DNA of 64,000 nucleotides from Microbacterium testaceum StLB037 (GTDB lineage: Bacteria > Actinomycetota > Actinomycetes > Actinomycetales > Microbacteriaceae): contig NZ_FNJN01000004.1 in NCBI RefSeq assembly GCF_900104345.1, forward strand, positions 62,802 to 126,801. Direction: 5' to 3'. Within the stretch, counting starts at the first letter, position 1; every line of letters begins with the position of its first letter. Of this stretch, positions 8,650 through 17,739 are shown in pieces. A program made the translations under genes and the position numbers. The notes beneath the pieces are model-generated. The model saw nothing but the letters and a program-made list of their open reading frames with translations. It was not told the DNA's origin and ran no database searches.

Positions 8650-11004
8650 TCACCCCCTCCGCACGTCCACCTCGACGATCCGCGCGTCATCGATGCCCAC
8701 CTCGTACGCCGGCCCGGTGATCCGCAGCGTCACCGACTCGTCGACCGCCGCGCACGACGGCCCGAGCCGTAGCTCCACCTCGCCCGCCTCAACCACACGT
8801 CGCAGCGCACGATCGCTGTAGGCAAGACGCGATGCGGGCACGGTGAAGCGCACGTCGGCGCTCTCGCCGGGATCGAGTTCCACACGCGCGTACGCCACGA
8901 GCTGCGCGACGGGGCGCGTGACGGTCGCAACAGCACGATGCGCGTAGATCTGCACGACGTCGGCGCCGCACACGGCTCCGGTGTTCGTTACGCGAGCCGA
9001 GACGGTGAGCGCATCGCCGGCGCGCGCCTCGGCGGAGATTCCGGATGCCGGCACACCGGCGTCGCGGCGCGCGTGGGTCGCCGTGACTCCGTCCACCCGT
9101 AGCTCCCCCCTCTCGAACGTCGTGTACGACAACCCGAATCCGAACGGGCGCACGGGGGTGGGGTCGGTGCTCGTGACGCCTGACGGCCCGCCCAGCAGGG
9201 GGTGGAGGTAGGAGTAGGGCTGCGCACCGGCGGAGCGGGGGAGCGAGACGGGCAGACGCCCCGAGGGGGTGGCGTCTCCGGCGAGCAGCGCGGCCAGCGC
9301 GGGCCCGCCCTCCTCGCCGGGGAAGAACGCCTGCAGCACCGCTGCCGGTCCCGCGGCGACATCGAGCGCCCAGCCCAGGGCGTAGGGTCGACCGGTCAGC
9401 AGCACGAGCACGACGGGCGTGCCGGTCGCGACGACGGCCTCGACGAGCTGTCGCTGCACGCCCGGCAGTTCCAGCGAGTCGGCGTCGTTGCCCTCGCCGA
9501 CCGTTCCGCGTCCGAAGAGCCCGGACCGGTCGCCGACGACAACGATCGCGACCTCGGCGTCGCGGGCGGCGGACACCGCGGCCTCCAGACCCGAGAGCTC
9601 CGTCCCCTCGACCTCGCATCCGCGGGTGTAGGAGACCTCGCCGAACAGCTCGACGAGTGCCTCGCGGACCGTCGGGATCTCGAAGCCCATCGGGGTTCCG
9701 GGGTGGTGCGCGAGCACGTGGTTGGCGAACGAATAGCAGCCCATCAGCGCCTCGGCGCTGTCGCCGTTCGGTCCGATGACGGCGATCCGCGTTCCGGCTG
9801 CGAGGGGAAGGACGCCGTCGTTGCGCAGCAGCACGGCCGATTCCTCGGCGAGTCGACGCGCGAGGGCGCGATGCTCGGCGTCGTCGAGGTCGACCGTGGT
9901 CGGGGCCTCGGAGAAGTCGGCATCCAGCAGCCCGAGGTCTTCCTTCTCGGCGAGCACGCGCGCGACCGCCCGGTCGACCACGGACTCGGGAAGGGCGCCG
10001 GATGCCACCCGCTCGGCCAGATACGGGTAGGCGTCGGGCCCCGGAAGCTCGACGTCGATCCCGGCCTCGAGGGCAAGCTGTGCGGCCTCGCCGCGGTCGG
10101 CGGCGATCCCGTGCATCGAGCGGAGGAACTCCACGGCGAAGTAGTCCGACACGACCGTGCCGTCGAACCCCCACCGGCGGCGGAGGAGGTCGGTCAGCAG
10201 CTCGGGGCTCGATGCGACGGGCACCCCGTCGATCTCGGTGTAGGAGTTCATGACGCTGCGCACGCCGCCGTCGCGCACGGCCATCTCGAACGGGGGGAGG
10301 AAGACGTCCTGCAGTTCGCGCTGCCCGGCCGACACGGGGGCGTGATTGCGCCCGGCGCGCGAGGCGGAGTATCCGACGAAGTGCTTCAGTGTCGCGTGCA
10401 CGCCCGCCTCCTGGAGCCCGCGGACGTACGCCGTGCCGATCGTGCCGACCACGTACGGGTCTTCGGCGATGCACTCGTCGACGCGTCCCCACCGGGCGTC
10501 GCGCACCACGTCGAGCACCGGAGCGAGCCCCTGATGCACACCGACCTCGCGCATCGAGCGACCGATCGCGGATGCCATGAGCTCGACGGCATCCGGATCG
10601 AAAGACGCCCCCCAGGCCAGGGGTGTGGGGAAGGTCGCCGCCTTCCACGCCGCGAATCCGGTGAGGCATTCTTCGTGCACGAGCGCGGGGATGCCGAGGC
10701 GCGTCTCGGTCTGCAGGCGACGCTGTTCGCCCCACAGCCACTGGGCGCGCTCGACCGGGTCGACCGGTCGCGTGCCGTAGACACGGGTCAGGTGGCCGAG
10801 GCCGTGCACCGTGGCATCGGCGTAGGCGGTGGTGGTGACCTTCTCGCCCGAGAGGGGGGCGACGACCTCGTCGCCCTGGTCGACCCAGTACCCGACGAGC
10901 TGCGCGAGCTTCTCGTCGAGGGTCATCTCGGCCACGAGCGCTCGCACGCGGGGGGACGTTCCGGATACCCGGGCAGCACCGACGTCGGTGTTCTGGATGG
11001 TCAT
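8650..11004 (-). CDS. Glycoside hydrolase family 3 (beta-glucosidase/xylosidase type)
   Basis: GH3 enzyme, 784 aa, with the full layout: N-terminal TIM-barrel domain (about 25-330), the nucleophile Asp near residue 287 in VVSDYFAVEF, the alpha/beta sandwich domain (about 380-600) and a C-terminal fibronectin-III-like domain ending near 775. KHFVGYSASRAGRNHAPVS is the substrate-binding stretch. It lacks a signal peptide, so it acts on oligosaccharides imported by the ABC transporter whose last permease gene ends 7 bp upstream. That makes it the fourth gene of the operon, presumably under the LacI repressor at 14382. Confidence 0.92.
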   Translation of the reverse strand: MTIQNTDVGAARVSGTSPRVRALVAEMTLDEKLAQLVGYWVDQGDEVVAPLSGEKVTTTAYADATVHGLGHLTRVYGTRPVDPVERAQWLWGEQRRLQTETRLGIPALVHEECLTGFAAWKAATFPTPLAWGASFDPDAVELMASAIGRSMREVGVHQGLAPVLDVVRDARWGRVDECIAEDPYVVGTIGTAYVRGLQEAGVHATLKHFVGYSASRAGRNHAPVSAGQRELQDVFLPPFEMAVRDGGVRSVMNSYTEIDGVPVASSPELLTDLLRRRWGFDGTVVSDYFAVEFLRSMHGIAADRGEAAQLALEAGIDVELPGPDAYPYLAERVASGALPESVVDRAVARVLAEKEDLGLLDADFSEAPTTVDLDDAEHRALARRLAEESAVLLRNDGVLPLAAGTRIAVIGPNGDSAEALMGCYSFANHVLAHHPGTPMGFEIPTVREALVELFGEVSYTRGCEVEGTELSGLEAAVSAARDAEVAIVVVGDRSGLFGRGTVGEGNDADSLELPGVQRQLVEAVVATGTPVVLVLLTGRPYALGWALDVAAGPAAVLQAFFPGEEGGPALAALLAGDATPSGRLPVSLPRSAGAQPYSYLHPLLGGPSGVTSTDPTPVRPFGFGLSYTTFERGELRVDGVTATHARRDAGVPASGISAEARAGDALTVSARVTNTGAVCGADVVQIYAHRAVATVTRPVAQLVAYARVELDPGESADVRFTVPASRLAYSDRALRRVVEAGEVELRLGPSCAAVDESVTLRITGPAYEVGIDDARIVEVDVRRG

Positions 11005-11011
11005 GGTGGGG

Positions 11012-11896
11012 TCAGCCCTTCACGGCGCCGGTGAGGCCGCCGACGATCCGACGCTCGAAGACACTGAAGAACAGCAGAGCGGGGATCATCGACAGCGAAG
11101 TGAATGCCAGGACCCGCGCGGTGTCGACGGAGTACTGCGAGGCGAAGGCCTGTGTGCCGAGAGGCAGCGTGAAGGCGGCCTCGTTGTTGAGGATGAACAG
11201 CGGCAGCATGTACGAGTTCCAGCTGTTGACGAAGGCCAGGATGCCGACGGTCACGACCGCGGGGACGGCGAGGGGCAGCACCATGCGCCAGAAGAAGCCG
11301 AGCCGCCCGAGCCCGTCAATCGAGGCGGCCTCCTGTAGCTCGCTCGGGATCGCCGCGAGGAACGGCGACAGGATGATGATCGTCAGCGGCAGGGCGAACG
11401 CGATCTGCGGAACGATGACGCCCGCGAGCGAGTTCATCAGGCCGAGGTTGCGAACGAGGATGTACAGCGGCGTGATGGCCACGGTCATCGGGAACATCAG
11501 GCCCGCGGTGAACAGCGCGAACACCGCGCCGCGACCGCGGAAACGGTAGCGCGCCAGGGCGTAGGCCGCCATCAGACCCAACGCGACGACGAAGACCGTC
11601 GTGGCGATCGCCGCGATGGCGGAGTTGCCGACCTGGCCCCAGAAGATGGGGCTGCCGAGCACGTCGGCGTAGTTCTGCCAGTTCCAGGTGGTCGGGAAGC
11701 CCGCCGGGTCGACGGTGATCTCGGCGTTCGAGCGGAAGCCGCCGAGGATGATGTAGACCACGGGGGCCAGCATCATGCCGATCAGCAGCAGGGCGACGAA
11801 GCCGACGAGCACCGAGGTGGAGCGCTTCGCCCCGGCGGGGGAGCGCAGCGACGAGCGCGGGGCCTTGGGGGCCACGAGCGTGGCGGTAGCGGTCAT
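11012..11896 (-). CDS. Carbohydrate ABC transporter permease (MalG type)
   Basis: Inner-membrane subunit of a CUT1 sugar importer, 294 aa with six hydrophobic segments. The EAA loop reads EAASIDGLGRLGFFWRMVLPL (about 195-215), where it would contact the ATPase. The ATG at 11896 overlaps the stop of the preceding permease (ATGA), indicating translational coupling. No ATPase gene lies in the cluster, so a shared MsiK-type ATPase elsewhere is likely. Confidence 0.92.
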   Translation of the reverse strand: MTATATLVAPKAPRSSLRSPAGAKRSTSVLVGFVALLLIGMMLAPVVYIILGGFRSNAEITVDPAGFPTTWNWQNYADVLGSPIFWGQVGNSAIAAIATTVFVVALGLMAAYALARYRFRGRGAVFALFTAGLMFPMTVAITPLYILVRNLGLMNSLAGVIVPQIAFALPLTIIILSPFLAAIPSELQEAASIDGLGRLGFFWRMVLPLAVPAVVTVGILAFVNSWNSYMLPLFILNNEAAFTLPLGTQAFASQYSVDTARVLAFTSLSMIPALLFFSVFERRIVGGLTGAVKG

Positions 11897-12909
11897 TTGG
11901 TGCCTCCGGTGAGGGCGCCGGCGGTGTCGCGCCGCAGCACGAAGCGCTGGTAGACGAGGGCGACGGCGAGCGAGATGAGGAACATGACCACGGCCACGGC
12001 GCTGCCGTAGCCGAAGCTGCCCGCGTTGCGGCCGTTGGCGACCATGTAGGTGGCCATGGTCGAGGTGCCGGCGGTCGACGCGACGTACTGGCCCCAGATG
12101 ATCCAGACGAGGTCGAACAGTTGCAGCGAGCCGATGATCGACAGGAACGCCCAGATGCGGATGGTCGGACCCATCAGCGGCAGCACGATGTGGCGCTGGA
12201 TCTGCCAGTACGAGGCGCCGTCGATGGCCGCGGCCTCGCTGAGCTCTTCGGGAATGCCCTGGAGCCCGGCGAGGAACAGGATCACCGCGAAGCCGATGTA
12301 TTTCCACGTGATGATGATCAGCAGCGTCCAGATGGCGAGCGCCGGGTCGGAGATCCAGTCGGCGCGGAGGGCGCCGAGCCCGATCTTCTCGAGAGCCCCG
12401 TTCAGCGCTCCGCCCGACTGCAGCATGAGGCCCCAGCCGAGACCGACCACGACCTCCGAGATGACGTAGGGCACGAAGATCAGCACGCGGATGAGCGACT
12501 GCGCCCGCATCTTGCGGTTCAGCAGCAGCGCGAGTCCGAGGGCGAGGGGCCCCTGCAGGACGAGAGAGCCGCCCACGATGAACGCGTTGTGGCCGAGGGC
12601 CTCGTGGAACGCGGGGTCGGTGAGGATCGTGACGTAGTTGCGGATGCCGACGAAGTCGACCGGAGTGCCGAAGCCAGACCACTTGTAGAAGCCGTAGTAC
12701 GCGGCCAGGGCGACGGGGAGGATGACGAACGACACGAAGACCACCAGGGCGGGCCCCAGGAGGATCGCGAGTTCGCCGCGGATGCGCCAGTTCTCGAGCC
12801 GTCGCCGCGCGGGCGGCCGCCCGGCTGAGGGGGTGCGCTGCGCACCCTCCCCGGCCGGGCGGCGAGACCCGGCGGCGTCGGTCGCCGAGGCGGCGAGCTG
12901 CGTCGTCAT
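11893..12909 (-). CDS. Carbohydrate ABC transporter permease (MalF type)
   Basis: 338-aa membrane subunit paired with the MalG-type protein. After a hydrophilic, Arg/Pro-rich N-terminus (about 50 aa) it has six membrane segments and an EAA loop ELSEAAAIDGASYWQIQRHI. The ATG at 12909 lies 12 bp after the binding-protein stop. The frame is open far upstream, but that part overlaps the binding protein and is not coding. Confidence 0.92.
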   Translation of the reverse strand: MTTQLAASATDAAGSRRPAGEGAQRTPSAGRPPARRRLENWRIRGELAILLGPALVVFVSFVILPVALAAYYGFYKWSGFGTPVDFVGIRNYVTILTDPAFHEALGHNAFIVGGSLVLQGPLALGLALLLNRKMRAQSLIRVLIFVPYVISEVVVGLGWGLMLQSGGALNGALEKIGLGALRADWISDPALAIWTLLIIITWKYIGFAVILFLAGLQGIPEELSEAAAIDGASYWQIQRHIVLPLMGPTIRIWAFLSIIGSLQLFDLVWIIWGQYVASTAGTSTMATYMVANGRNAGSFGYGSAVAVVMFLISLAVALVYQRFVLRRDTAGALTGGTK

Positions 12910-12920
12910 GAGCGGTGTCC

Positions 12921-14207
12921 TCAGCGGGAGGCGGCGGCGTTGACGGCGTCGACGATGCCCTGCGGCGAACCCTTGCCGGCGAACATGTCGACGACGGCGA
13001 CGTTCAGCGCGTTGCCGACGTTCTGGCCGTAGAGGGTGTCGAGCCACACCGAGACGTAGGGAGCCTTCGAGTAGGCCTCGAGCACCGACTTCAGCGCGGG
13101 CGTCGTCACCGCTCCCTCGGCCTCGCTCGAGGCGGGGAGGGTCTGGAACGCCTTCGCGTAGGCCTCCTGGTTCTCCTTGTTCACGAGGAAGTTCAAGAAG
13201 TCGGTGCACTGCGCGGGAGCGTTGACCCAGCACGAGTAGCCGTCGACGCCGCCCATCATGGCGCCCGGCTCGCCGTCTCCGCCCGAGACCTCGGGGAAGG
13301 GGAACCAGCCGAGGTCGGCCAGGGGCTGCTCGTCGGGGGTCAGCGAGGCGATCACGCCCGGGTCCCACGCGCCCATGAGCTCCATGGCGGCCTGATGGTT
13401 GGCCAGCAGGCCCGCCGACGAACCGGCGCCCTGCTGGGCGGCGGTGGTGAGGAAGCCGTCGTTGAAGGGCTGGGTGGCGAGGAAGGACTGCAGGTCTTCG
13501 CCGGCCTTCAGCCAGCACGGGTCGTCGAAGCTGCGGCTCGCGGCGGCGGAGTCGAGCACGTCCTTCGAGCAGGCGCGCAGTGCGAAGTTGTAGTACCAGT
13601 GGGCGGCGGGCCAGGCGTCCTTCGCGCCGACGGCGATCGGGGCCACACCGGTCGCCTTGATCTTGGCGTTGGCCGCCTCGAGCTCGTCGATGGTCTTCGG
13701 CGCCGCGGTGACGCCGGCGGCGGTGAGCAGGTCTTGAGAGGTGAAGATGCCCGAGGGGAGCACAGCGACGGGCATGCCGTAATTCTTGCCGTCGATCTCG
13801 AACGCCGACAGCGAGGAGCCCAGCGCGGTCTTGGCGTCGGCCGAGATCTTGTCGGTCAGGTCCATCGCCTGGCCGGCGGTGACGATGTCGGCGAGCTTGC
13901 CGCCGCCGCGGGCCATGAACAGGTCGGGGGCGTCGCCCGAGTTGAGGGCGGTCTGGAGCTTGCCGTCCATCTCCTCGTTCTGCACGGCCTGGATCTCGAT
14001 GGTGACGCCCGGATTCGCCGCTTCGAAGGCGGCGGCGGTGTCTTCCCAGTACTTCTTGCCGTCGCCGGTGGTGGAGTTGTGCCAGAGCGTCAGGGTGACG
14101 CTGCCGTCGGCGTTCTGGCCGCTGCCGCCGCCTGCGGCGCACCCGCCGAGAGCGAGGGTGCCGGCCACGGCGAGGGCCGCTCCGGCGAGGATCTTGCGCG
14201 TGTTCAT
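12921..14207 (-). CDS. Sugar ABC transporter substrate-binding lipoprotein
   Basis: Family-1 extracellular solute-binding protein, 428 aa. The N-terminus has a positively charged start, hydrophobic core and lipobox LALGGC, so Cys (about residue 23) is lipidated and the protein is held outside the membrane. TLTLWHNSTTGDGKKYWEDTA is the typical first strand and helix. ATG at 14207 with CGGGAA about 6 bp upstream. It is first in the operon binding protein - MalF - MalG - GH3, so the ligand is probably a beta-linked oligosaccharide. Confidence 0.92.
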   Translation of the reverse strand: MNTRKILAGAALAVAGTLALGGCAAGGGSGQNADGSVTLTLWHNSTTGDGKKYWEDTAAAFEAANPGVTIEIQAVQNEEMDGKLQTALNSGDAPDLFMARGGGKLADIVTAGQAMDLTDKISADAKTALGSSLSAFEIDGKNYGMPVAVLPSGIFTSQDLLTAAGVTAAPKTIDELEAANAKIKATGVAPIAVGAKDAWPAAHWYYNFALRACSKDVLDSAAASRSFDDPCWLKAGEDLQSFLATQPFNDGFLTTAAQQGAGSSAGLLANHQAAMELMGAWDPGVIASLTPDEQPLADLGWFPFPEVSGGDGEPGAMMGGVDGYSCWVNAPAQCTDFLNFLVNKENQEAYAKAFQTLPASSEAEGAVTTPALKSVLEAYSKAPYVSVWLDTLYGQNVGNALNVAVVDMFAGKGSPQGIVDAVNAAASR

Positions 14208-14340
14208 GTGATTCCCGTTTCTCTTCGTCGAGGTGCGCCGTGGGACGCGTCGGTGTTCGGCTGCTCCGCCGTTCATGCGCTTCTCGGGGTCTGCTGCTCC
14301 CGAGGTGTCAGCAGTGTCGCCCGCGGGCGGAGGGGTCGTC

Positions 14341-14360
14341 AAACGTTTTCGAAAATGATT
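14341..14360. promoter_or_regulatory. LacI-type operator
   Basis: AAACGTTTTCGAAAATGATT contains the perfect palindrome TTTTCGAAAA with central CG (14346-14355), the hallmark of LacI/GalR operators. It lies between the divergent sugar-uptake operon (starts 14207) and the LacI gene (starts 14382). Confidence 0.75.
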
Positions 14361-14381
14361 TCCACGCTAGGGTCGGATGCC

Positions 14382-15383
14382 ATGACGAGGCGCCCGACCA
14401 TTCACGACGTCGCCGCGGCGGCCGGGGTCTCGGTGGCCACGGTGTCGAAAGCGGTGAACGGTCGCTACGGCGTCTCGCCCGAGACGGTGAGCCGCGTGCT
14501 CGACGCGGTGAAGACCCTCGGCTACGAATCCAGCCTCGTCGCGAGCAGCATGCGCTCGCGCCGCACCGGCGTGATCGGCGTACTCGTGGCCGACATCGAG
14601 CCGTTCTCGGCCGAGATCCTCAAGGGCGTCGGGGGAGCCCTGTCCGACACCGGGTACGACCTGCTCGCGTACACCGGTGCCCGTCGCGACGGCGAAGGGT
14701 GGGAGCGTCGCTCGCTCAGCCGCCTGAGCGGAACGCTCATCGATGCGGCGATCATCGTCACCCCCACGGTCGTCAACGTCTCGGGCGAGGTGCCGATCGT
14801 CGCGATCGACCCGCACACGGGCCGAGGTGATGTGCCGACCGTCGAGTCCGACAGCTACACCGGTGCGCAGCAGGCGGTGCACTACCTGGCGCAGCTCGGT
14901 CACCGCCGCATCGGGTTCATCGCGGGGCGTCCCGACCTGCGCTCGGCGGGCGCCCGCGCCTCGGGGTACCGCGCGGGACTCGCGGCCGCCGGCATCGCCT
15001 TCGACCCCGCTCTCGTCGGCGTCGGCCGCTACGCCCAGGACGTCGCCCGCGAGGCCGCCGAGGCCATGCTCTCGCTCGACGATCCGCCTACGGCGGTGTT
15101 CGCGGCGAACGACCTGTCGGCGTTGTCCATCATCGAGGTCGCCGGCGCGCGCGGACTGACCGTGCCCGACGACCTGTCGGTGGTCGGTTTCGACGACGTC
15201 CCCGAGGCCGCGCGCGCCCAACCGGCCCTGACCACCGTCCGCCAGCCGATGAAGCGCCTCGGCGCCGAGGCCGTGCGGATGGTGCTGACGCTCCTCGCCG
15301 GTGACACTTTGCCCGAGACGCACATCGAACTGCGGACCCGCCTCGTCGCGCGCGGGACGACGGCGCCCCCGCGCGTGCGCTGA
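14382..15383 (+). CDS. LacI-family transcriptional regulator
   Basis: 333 aa: helix-turn-helix at residues 5-25 (TIHDVAAAAGVSVATVSKAVNG), hinge helix around 50-60, and a periplasmic-binding-like sugar domain to the end (VGVLVADIEPFSAEILKGV; GHRRIGFIAG; VPDDLSVVGFDD). It is divergent from the glycosidase/ABC operon with a matching operator about 30 bp before its own start. It likely represses both until an oligosaccharide inducer binds. Confidence 0.93.
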   Translation: MTRRPTIHDVAAAAGVSVATVSKAVNGRYGVSPETVSRVLDAVKTLGYESSLVASSMRSRRTGVIGVLVADIEPFSAEILKGVGGALSDTGYDLLAYTGARRDGEGWERRSLSRLSGTLIDAAIIVTPTVVNVSGEVPIVAIDPHTGRGDVPTVESDSYTGAQQAVHYLAQLGHRRIGFIAGRPDLRSAGARASGYRAGLAAAGIAFDPALVGVGRYAQDVAREAAEAMLSLDDPPTAVFAANDLSALSIIEVAGARGLTVPDDLSVVGFDDVPEAARAQPALTTVRQPMKRLGAEAVRMVLTLLAGDTLPETHIELRTRLVARGTTAPPRVR

Positions 15384-15540
15384 AGCAGGCGGGGCGGGGG
15401 ACGCCGGCATCCGGCGTCTTTTCCGCAACGTGCGGACACGTCTCGAACCGTCCGGACCCACCGACGCTCGACGCTCGTTCGCCGCGTCCGCACCGCCCGT
15501 CGCGCGCCGCGACACCCCCCGGCTCCGGTACCGTCGAAGA

Positions 15541-16047
15541 ATGCCTACCGCGAGCAGTAAAGACGACGAGGTCGACCTCCTCATCGACGCCTGGTCGCAG
15601 CTGCTGCCCGAGGTCGACCTGACACCCCTCGACGTGATGTCGCGCCTGCGTCGCGCGGCCTTCCACCTGTCGAAGCTCCGCGCGAAAGCCTTCGCGAGTG
15701 CCGACATCGCCGTGTGGGAGTTCGACGTGCTCGCGGTGCTCCGGCGCGCGGGCACCGAGCTCAGCGCCACGCGCCTGATCACCGCCACCATGATCGGCAG
15801 CGCAGCGATGACCAACCGCCTCGACAAGCTCGCCGAGCGCGGCCTCGTGAACCGACGCCCCAACCCCTCCGACGGTCGTGCGATCCTCGTCGCGATCACC
15901 GCCGAGGGCATCGAGCGGGTGGATGCCGCGATGACCGAGCTCGTCCGCCTCGAGGCCGACGCCCTGCGCGATGTCAGCCGACAGGACCAGGCCCTCCTCG
16001 CGAGTGCCCTGCGCGTCCTCGCCGCCGGCGAGACGCACGAGGCGTGA
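15541..16047 (+). CDS. MarR-family transcriptional regulator
   Basis: 168-aa winged-helix regulator. The wing-and-recognition region MIGSAAMTNRLDKLAERGLVNRRPNPSDGRAILVAIT is the MarR signature (about 85-125); it is flanked by dimerisation helices. Its TGA overlaps the GTG of the next gene (GTGA), so the two are translationally coupled and the regulator may respond to sulfur or methyl metabolism. Ligand not evident. Confidence 0.9.
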   Translation: MPTASSKDDEVDLLIDAWSQLLPEVDLTPLDVMSRLRRAAFHLSKLRAKAFASADIAVWEFDVLAVLRRAGTELSATRLITATMIGSAAMTNRLDKLAERGLVNRRPNPSDGRAILVAITAEGIERVDAAMTELVRLEADALRDVSRQDQALLASALRVLAAGETHEA

Positions 16048-16898
16048 TCGACCTCGCCACCGCTCTGACCGAGCGCCCCGTCATCCTCGATGGCGGCCTC
16101 GGCACGCTGCTCGAGGCGCGCGGAAACGACGTCACGAGCGATCTCTGGTCGGCGCGAGTGCTGCGTGACGACCCCGACGAGGTGCGCGCCGCCCACGCCG
16201 AGTTCGTCGCCGCGGGCGCCGAGGTCGTGATCACCGCGTCGTACCAGATCGGTTTCGCCGGACGGATTCCGGATGCCGAGGTCGAGGCGCTGCTGCACCG
16301 TGCGGTGGCCGTGGCGCGAGAGGCCGGCGCGGCGGTGGTCGCGGCATCCGTCGGCCCGGTCGGAGCGCTCCGCGCCGACGGCAGCGAGTACACCGGCGCG
16401 TACGGGCTCTCGCTCGCCGAGCTGCGCGAGGCTCACCGCCGACGCCTGCACGTGCTCGCGGATGCCGGAGCCGACGTCCTCGCGATCGAGACCATTCCCT
16501 CGCCGCTAGAGGTGGAGGCCCTCGCGCTCGAGCTCGCCGCGCTCGACATGCCCGCTTTCGTCAGCCTCTCGGCCGACAGCACCGGTTTCGCGGGGAGCGG
16601 GGCGCTCGCCGCGGCACTGCGCGAAGCGGCATCCGCCCCCGGTGTCGTCGCCGTGGGCGTCAACTGCTGCGCTCCCGGCTCGGTACTGCCCGCGCTCGAA
16701 GACGCCCCGGGCCTGCCGCTGGTGGTCTACCCGAACACGGGCGAGACCTGGGATGCCGCAAGCCGCACCTGGCACGGCGGCGCCGCCCCGCTCGCCGACG
16801 ACGCGCCCGCGTGGGTCGCCGCCGGCGCGCGTCTGGTCGGCGGTTGCTGCCGGTCGACGCCCGCCGACATCGCCGCGATCGCGGCCGCGGTGCGCTGA
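16044..16898 (+). CDS. mmuM: Homocysteine S-methyltransferase family protein
   Basis: Transfers a methyl group, typically from S-methylmethionine, to homocysteine to give methionine; 284 aa, the usual MmuM size. GGLGTLLEARG opens the barrel. The zinc ligands are visible as Cys208 in GVNCC and the Cys268-Cys269 pair in GGCCRS. GTG start inside the regulator stop codon. Specificity (S-methylmethionine or another methyl donor) is inferred from family only. Confidence 0.88.
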   Translation: MIDLATALTERPVILDGGLGTLLEARGNDVTSDLWSARVLRDDPDEVRAAHAEFVAAGAEVVITASYQIGFAGRIPDAEVEALLHRAVAVAREAGAAVVAASVGPVGALRADGSEYTGAYGLSLAELREAHRRRLHVLADAGADVLAIETIPSPLEVEALALELAALDMPAFVSLSADSTGFAGSGALAAALREAASAPGVVAVGVNCCAPGSVLPALEDAPGLPLVVYPNTGETWDAASRTWHGGAAPLADDAPAWVAAGARLVGGCCRSTPADIAAIAAAVR

Positions 16899-16931
16899 GA
16901 TCCGCTCGCGCCGCCCGTTCCCGACGTCGCG

Positions 16932-17654
16932 TCAGTGACTGTCGATGATTCGGTCGAGCCATTCGGCGAGCAGAGCGCGCTCGGGGACTGAGAGGGCGGT
17001 GAGGTCGTCGGTGACTGCGCGCAGGGTGATGGCGGCGGCGCGATGCGCGGCGGGCATCTCCTCTGCCGCGGACTCTTCCTGCTCGATGAGAATTCGATCG
17101 AGGACGGCGTCGAGCAGAGTGGTCGCCAGTTCGGGGTCGCGCTCGCCGATCGGCTGTTCGAGGAGCGACAGAATGGCGCCCGTGCCGGCGGCGTGGATCA
17201 GCGCGACGGCGCGAGCCTCGGCGACGCGTAAGAGCCCCGCCGCGGCCACGCGGCGCACTCGCTCCTCGAGCGCGCGGACGCCGTTCGCGAGGGCGGGGGA
17301 ATCCCGGCCGCGGCGCGGGTCGCTGAGGATGACGTAGAGGTCGGCGTTGTCGAGGCCGAACCGCACCGTCTCGCCCCACGCTTCGCGGAGTTCGCCCACC
17401 GGATCCGTCGAGGCGGGGGCAGACGTCAGGGCGGAGGTCTTCGACGCGCTGAAGAGGGCCATCGCGTGCTCGGCGACCGCGTCGAGCAGGCCGTCCTTGT
17501 CGCCGAACAGGCGGTAAATCGTCGGAGCCTGAACGCCCGCGCGTTCGGCTACCGCCCGCGTCGTGACGCCCGCCGACCCTTCGGTGCGGAGGATCTCCGC
17601 CGCGGCTCCCACGATCCGCTCACGCACGTCGTCTCGGGGCGCCGGAGGAGTCAT
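16932..17654 (-). CDS. TetR/AcrR-family repressor
   Basis: 240 aa. N-terminal helix-turn-helix (about 25-47, VTTRAVAERAGVQAPTIYRLFGDKDGLL) and a helical ligand-binding C-terminal domain. It is divergent from the NmrA-type reductase, and a perfect inverted repeat lies directly before its start codon. It probably represses itself and the reductase. Confidence 0.9.
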   Translation of the reverse strand: MTPPAPRDDVRERIVGAAAEILRTEGSAGVTTRAVAERAGVQAPTIYRLFGDKDGLLDAVAEHAMALFSASKTSALTSAPASTDPVGELREAWGETVRFGLDNADLYVILSDPRRGRDSPALANGVRALEERVRRVAAAGLLRVAEARAVALIHAAGTGAILSLLEQPIGERDPELATTLLDAVLDRILIEQEESAAEEMPAAHRAAAITLRAVTDDLTALSVPERALLAEWLDRIIDSH

Positions 17655-17662
17655 GGTTCGAC

Positions 17663-17682
17663 GATAACAAACACTTGTTATC
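17663..17682. promoter_or_regulatory. TetR operator
   Basis: GATAACAA-ACAC-TTGTTATC is a perfect 8+8 inverted repeat 8 bp upstream of the TetR start. A further half-site GATAACAA lies at 17719-17726, next to the ribosome site of the divergent gene, so one repressor could cover both promoters. Confidence 0.75.
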
Positions 17683-17739
17683 AGCGGTAATCGCTGTTAG
17701 CTTCCCACTGTTTCCGTCGATAACAAAAGGAGCATGACG

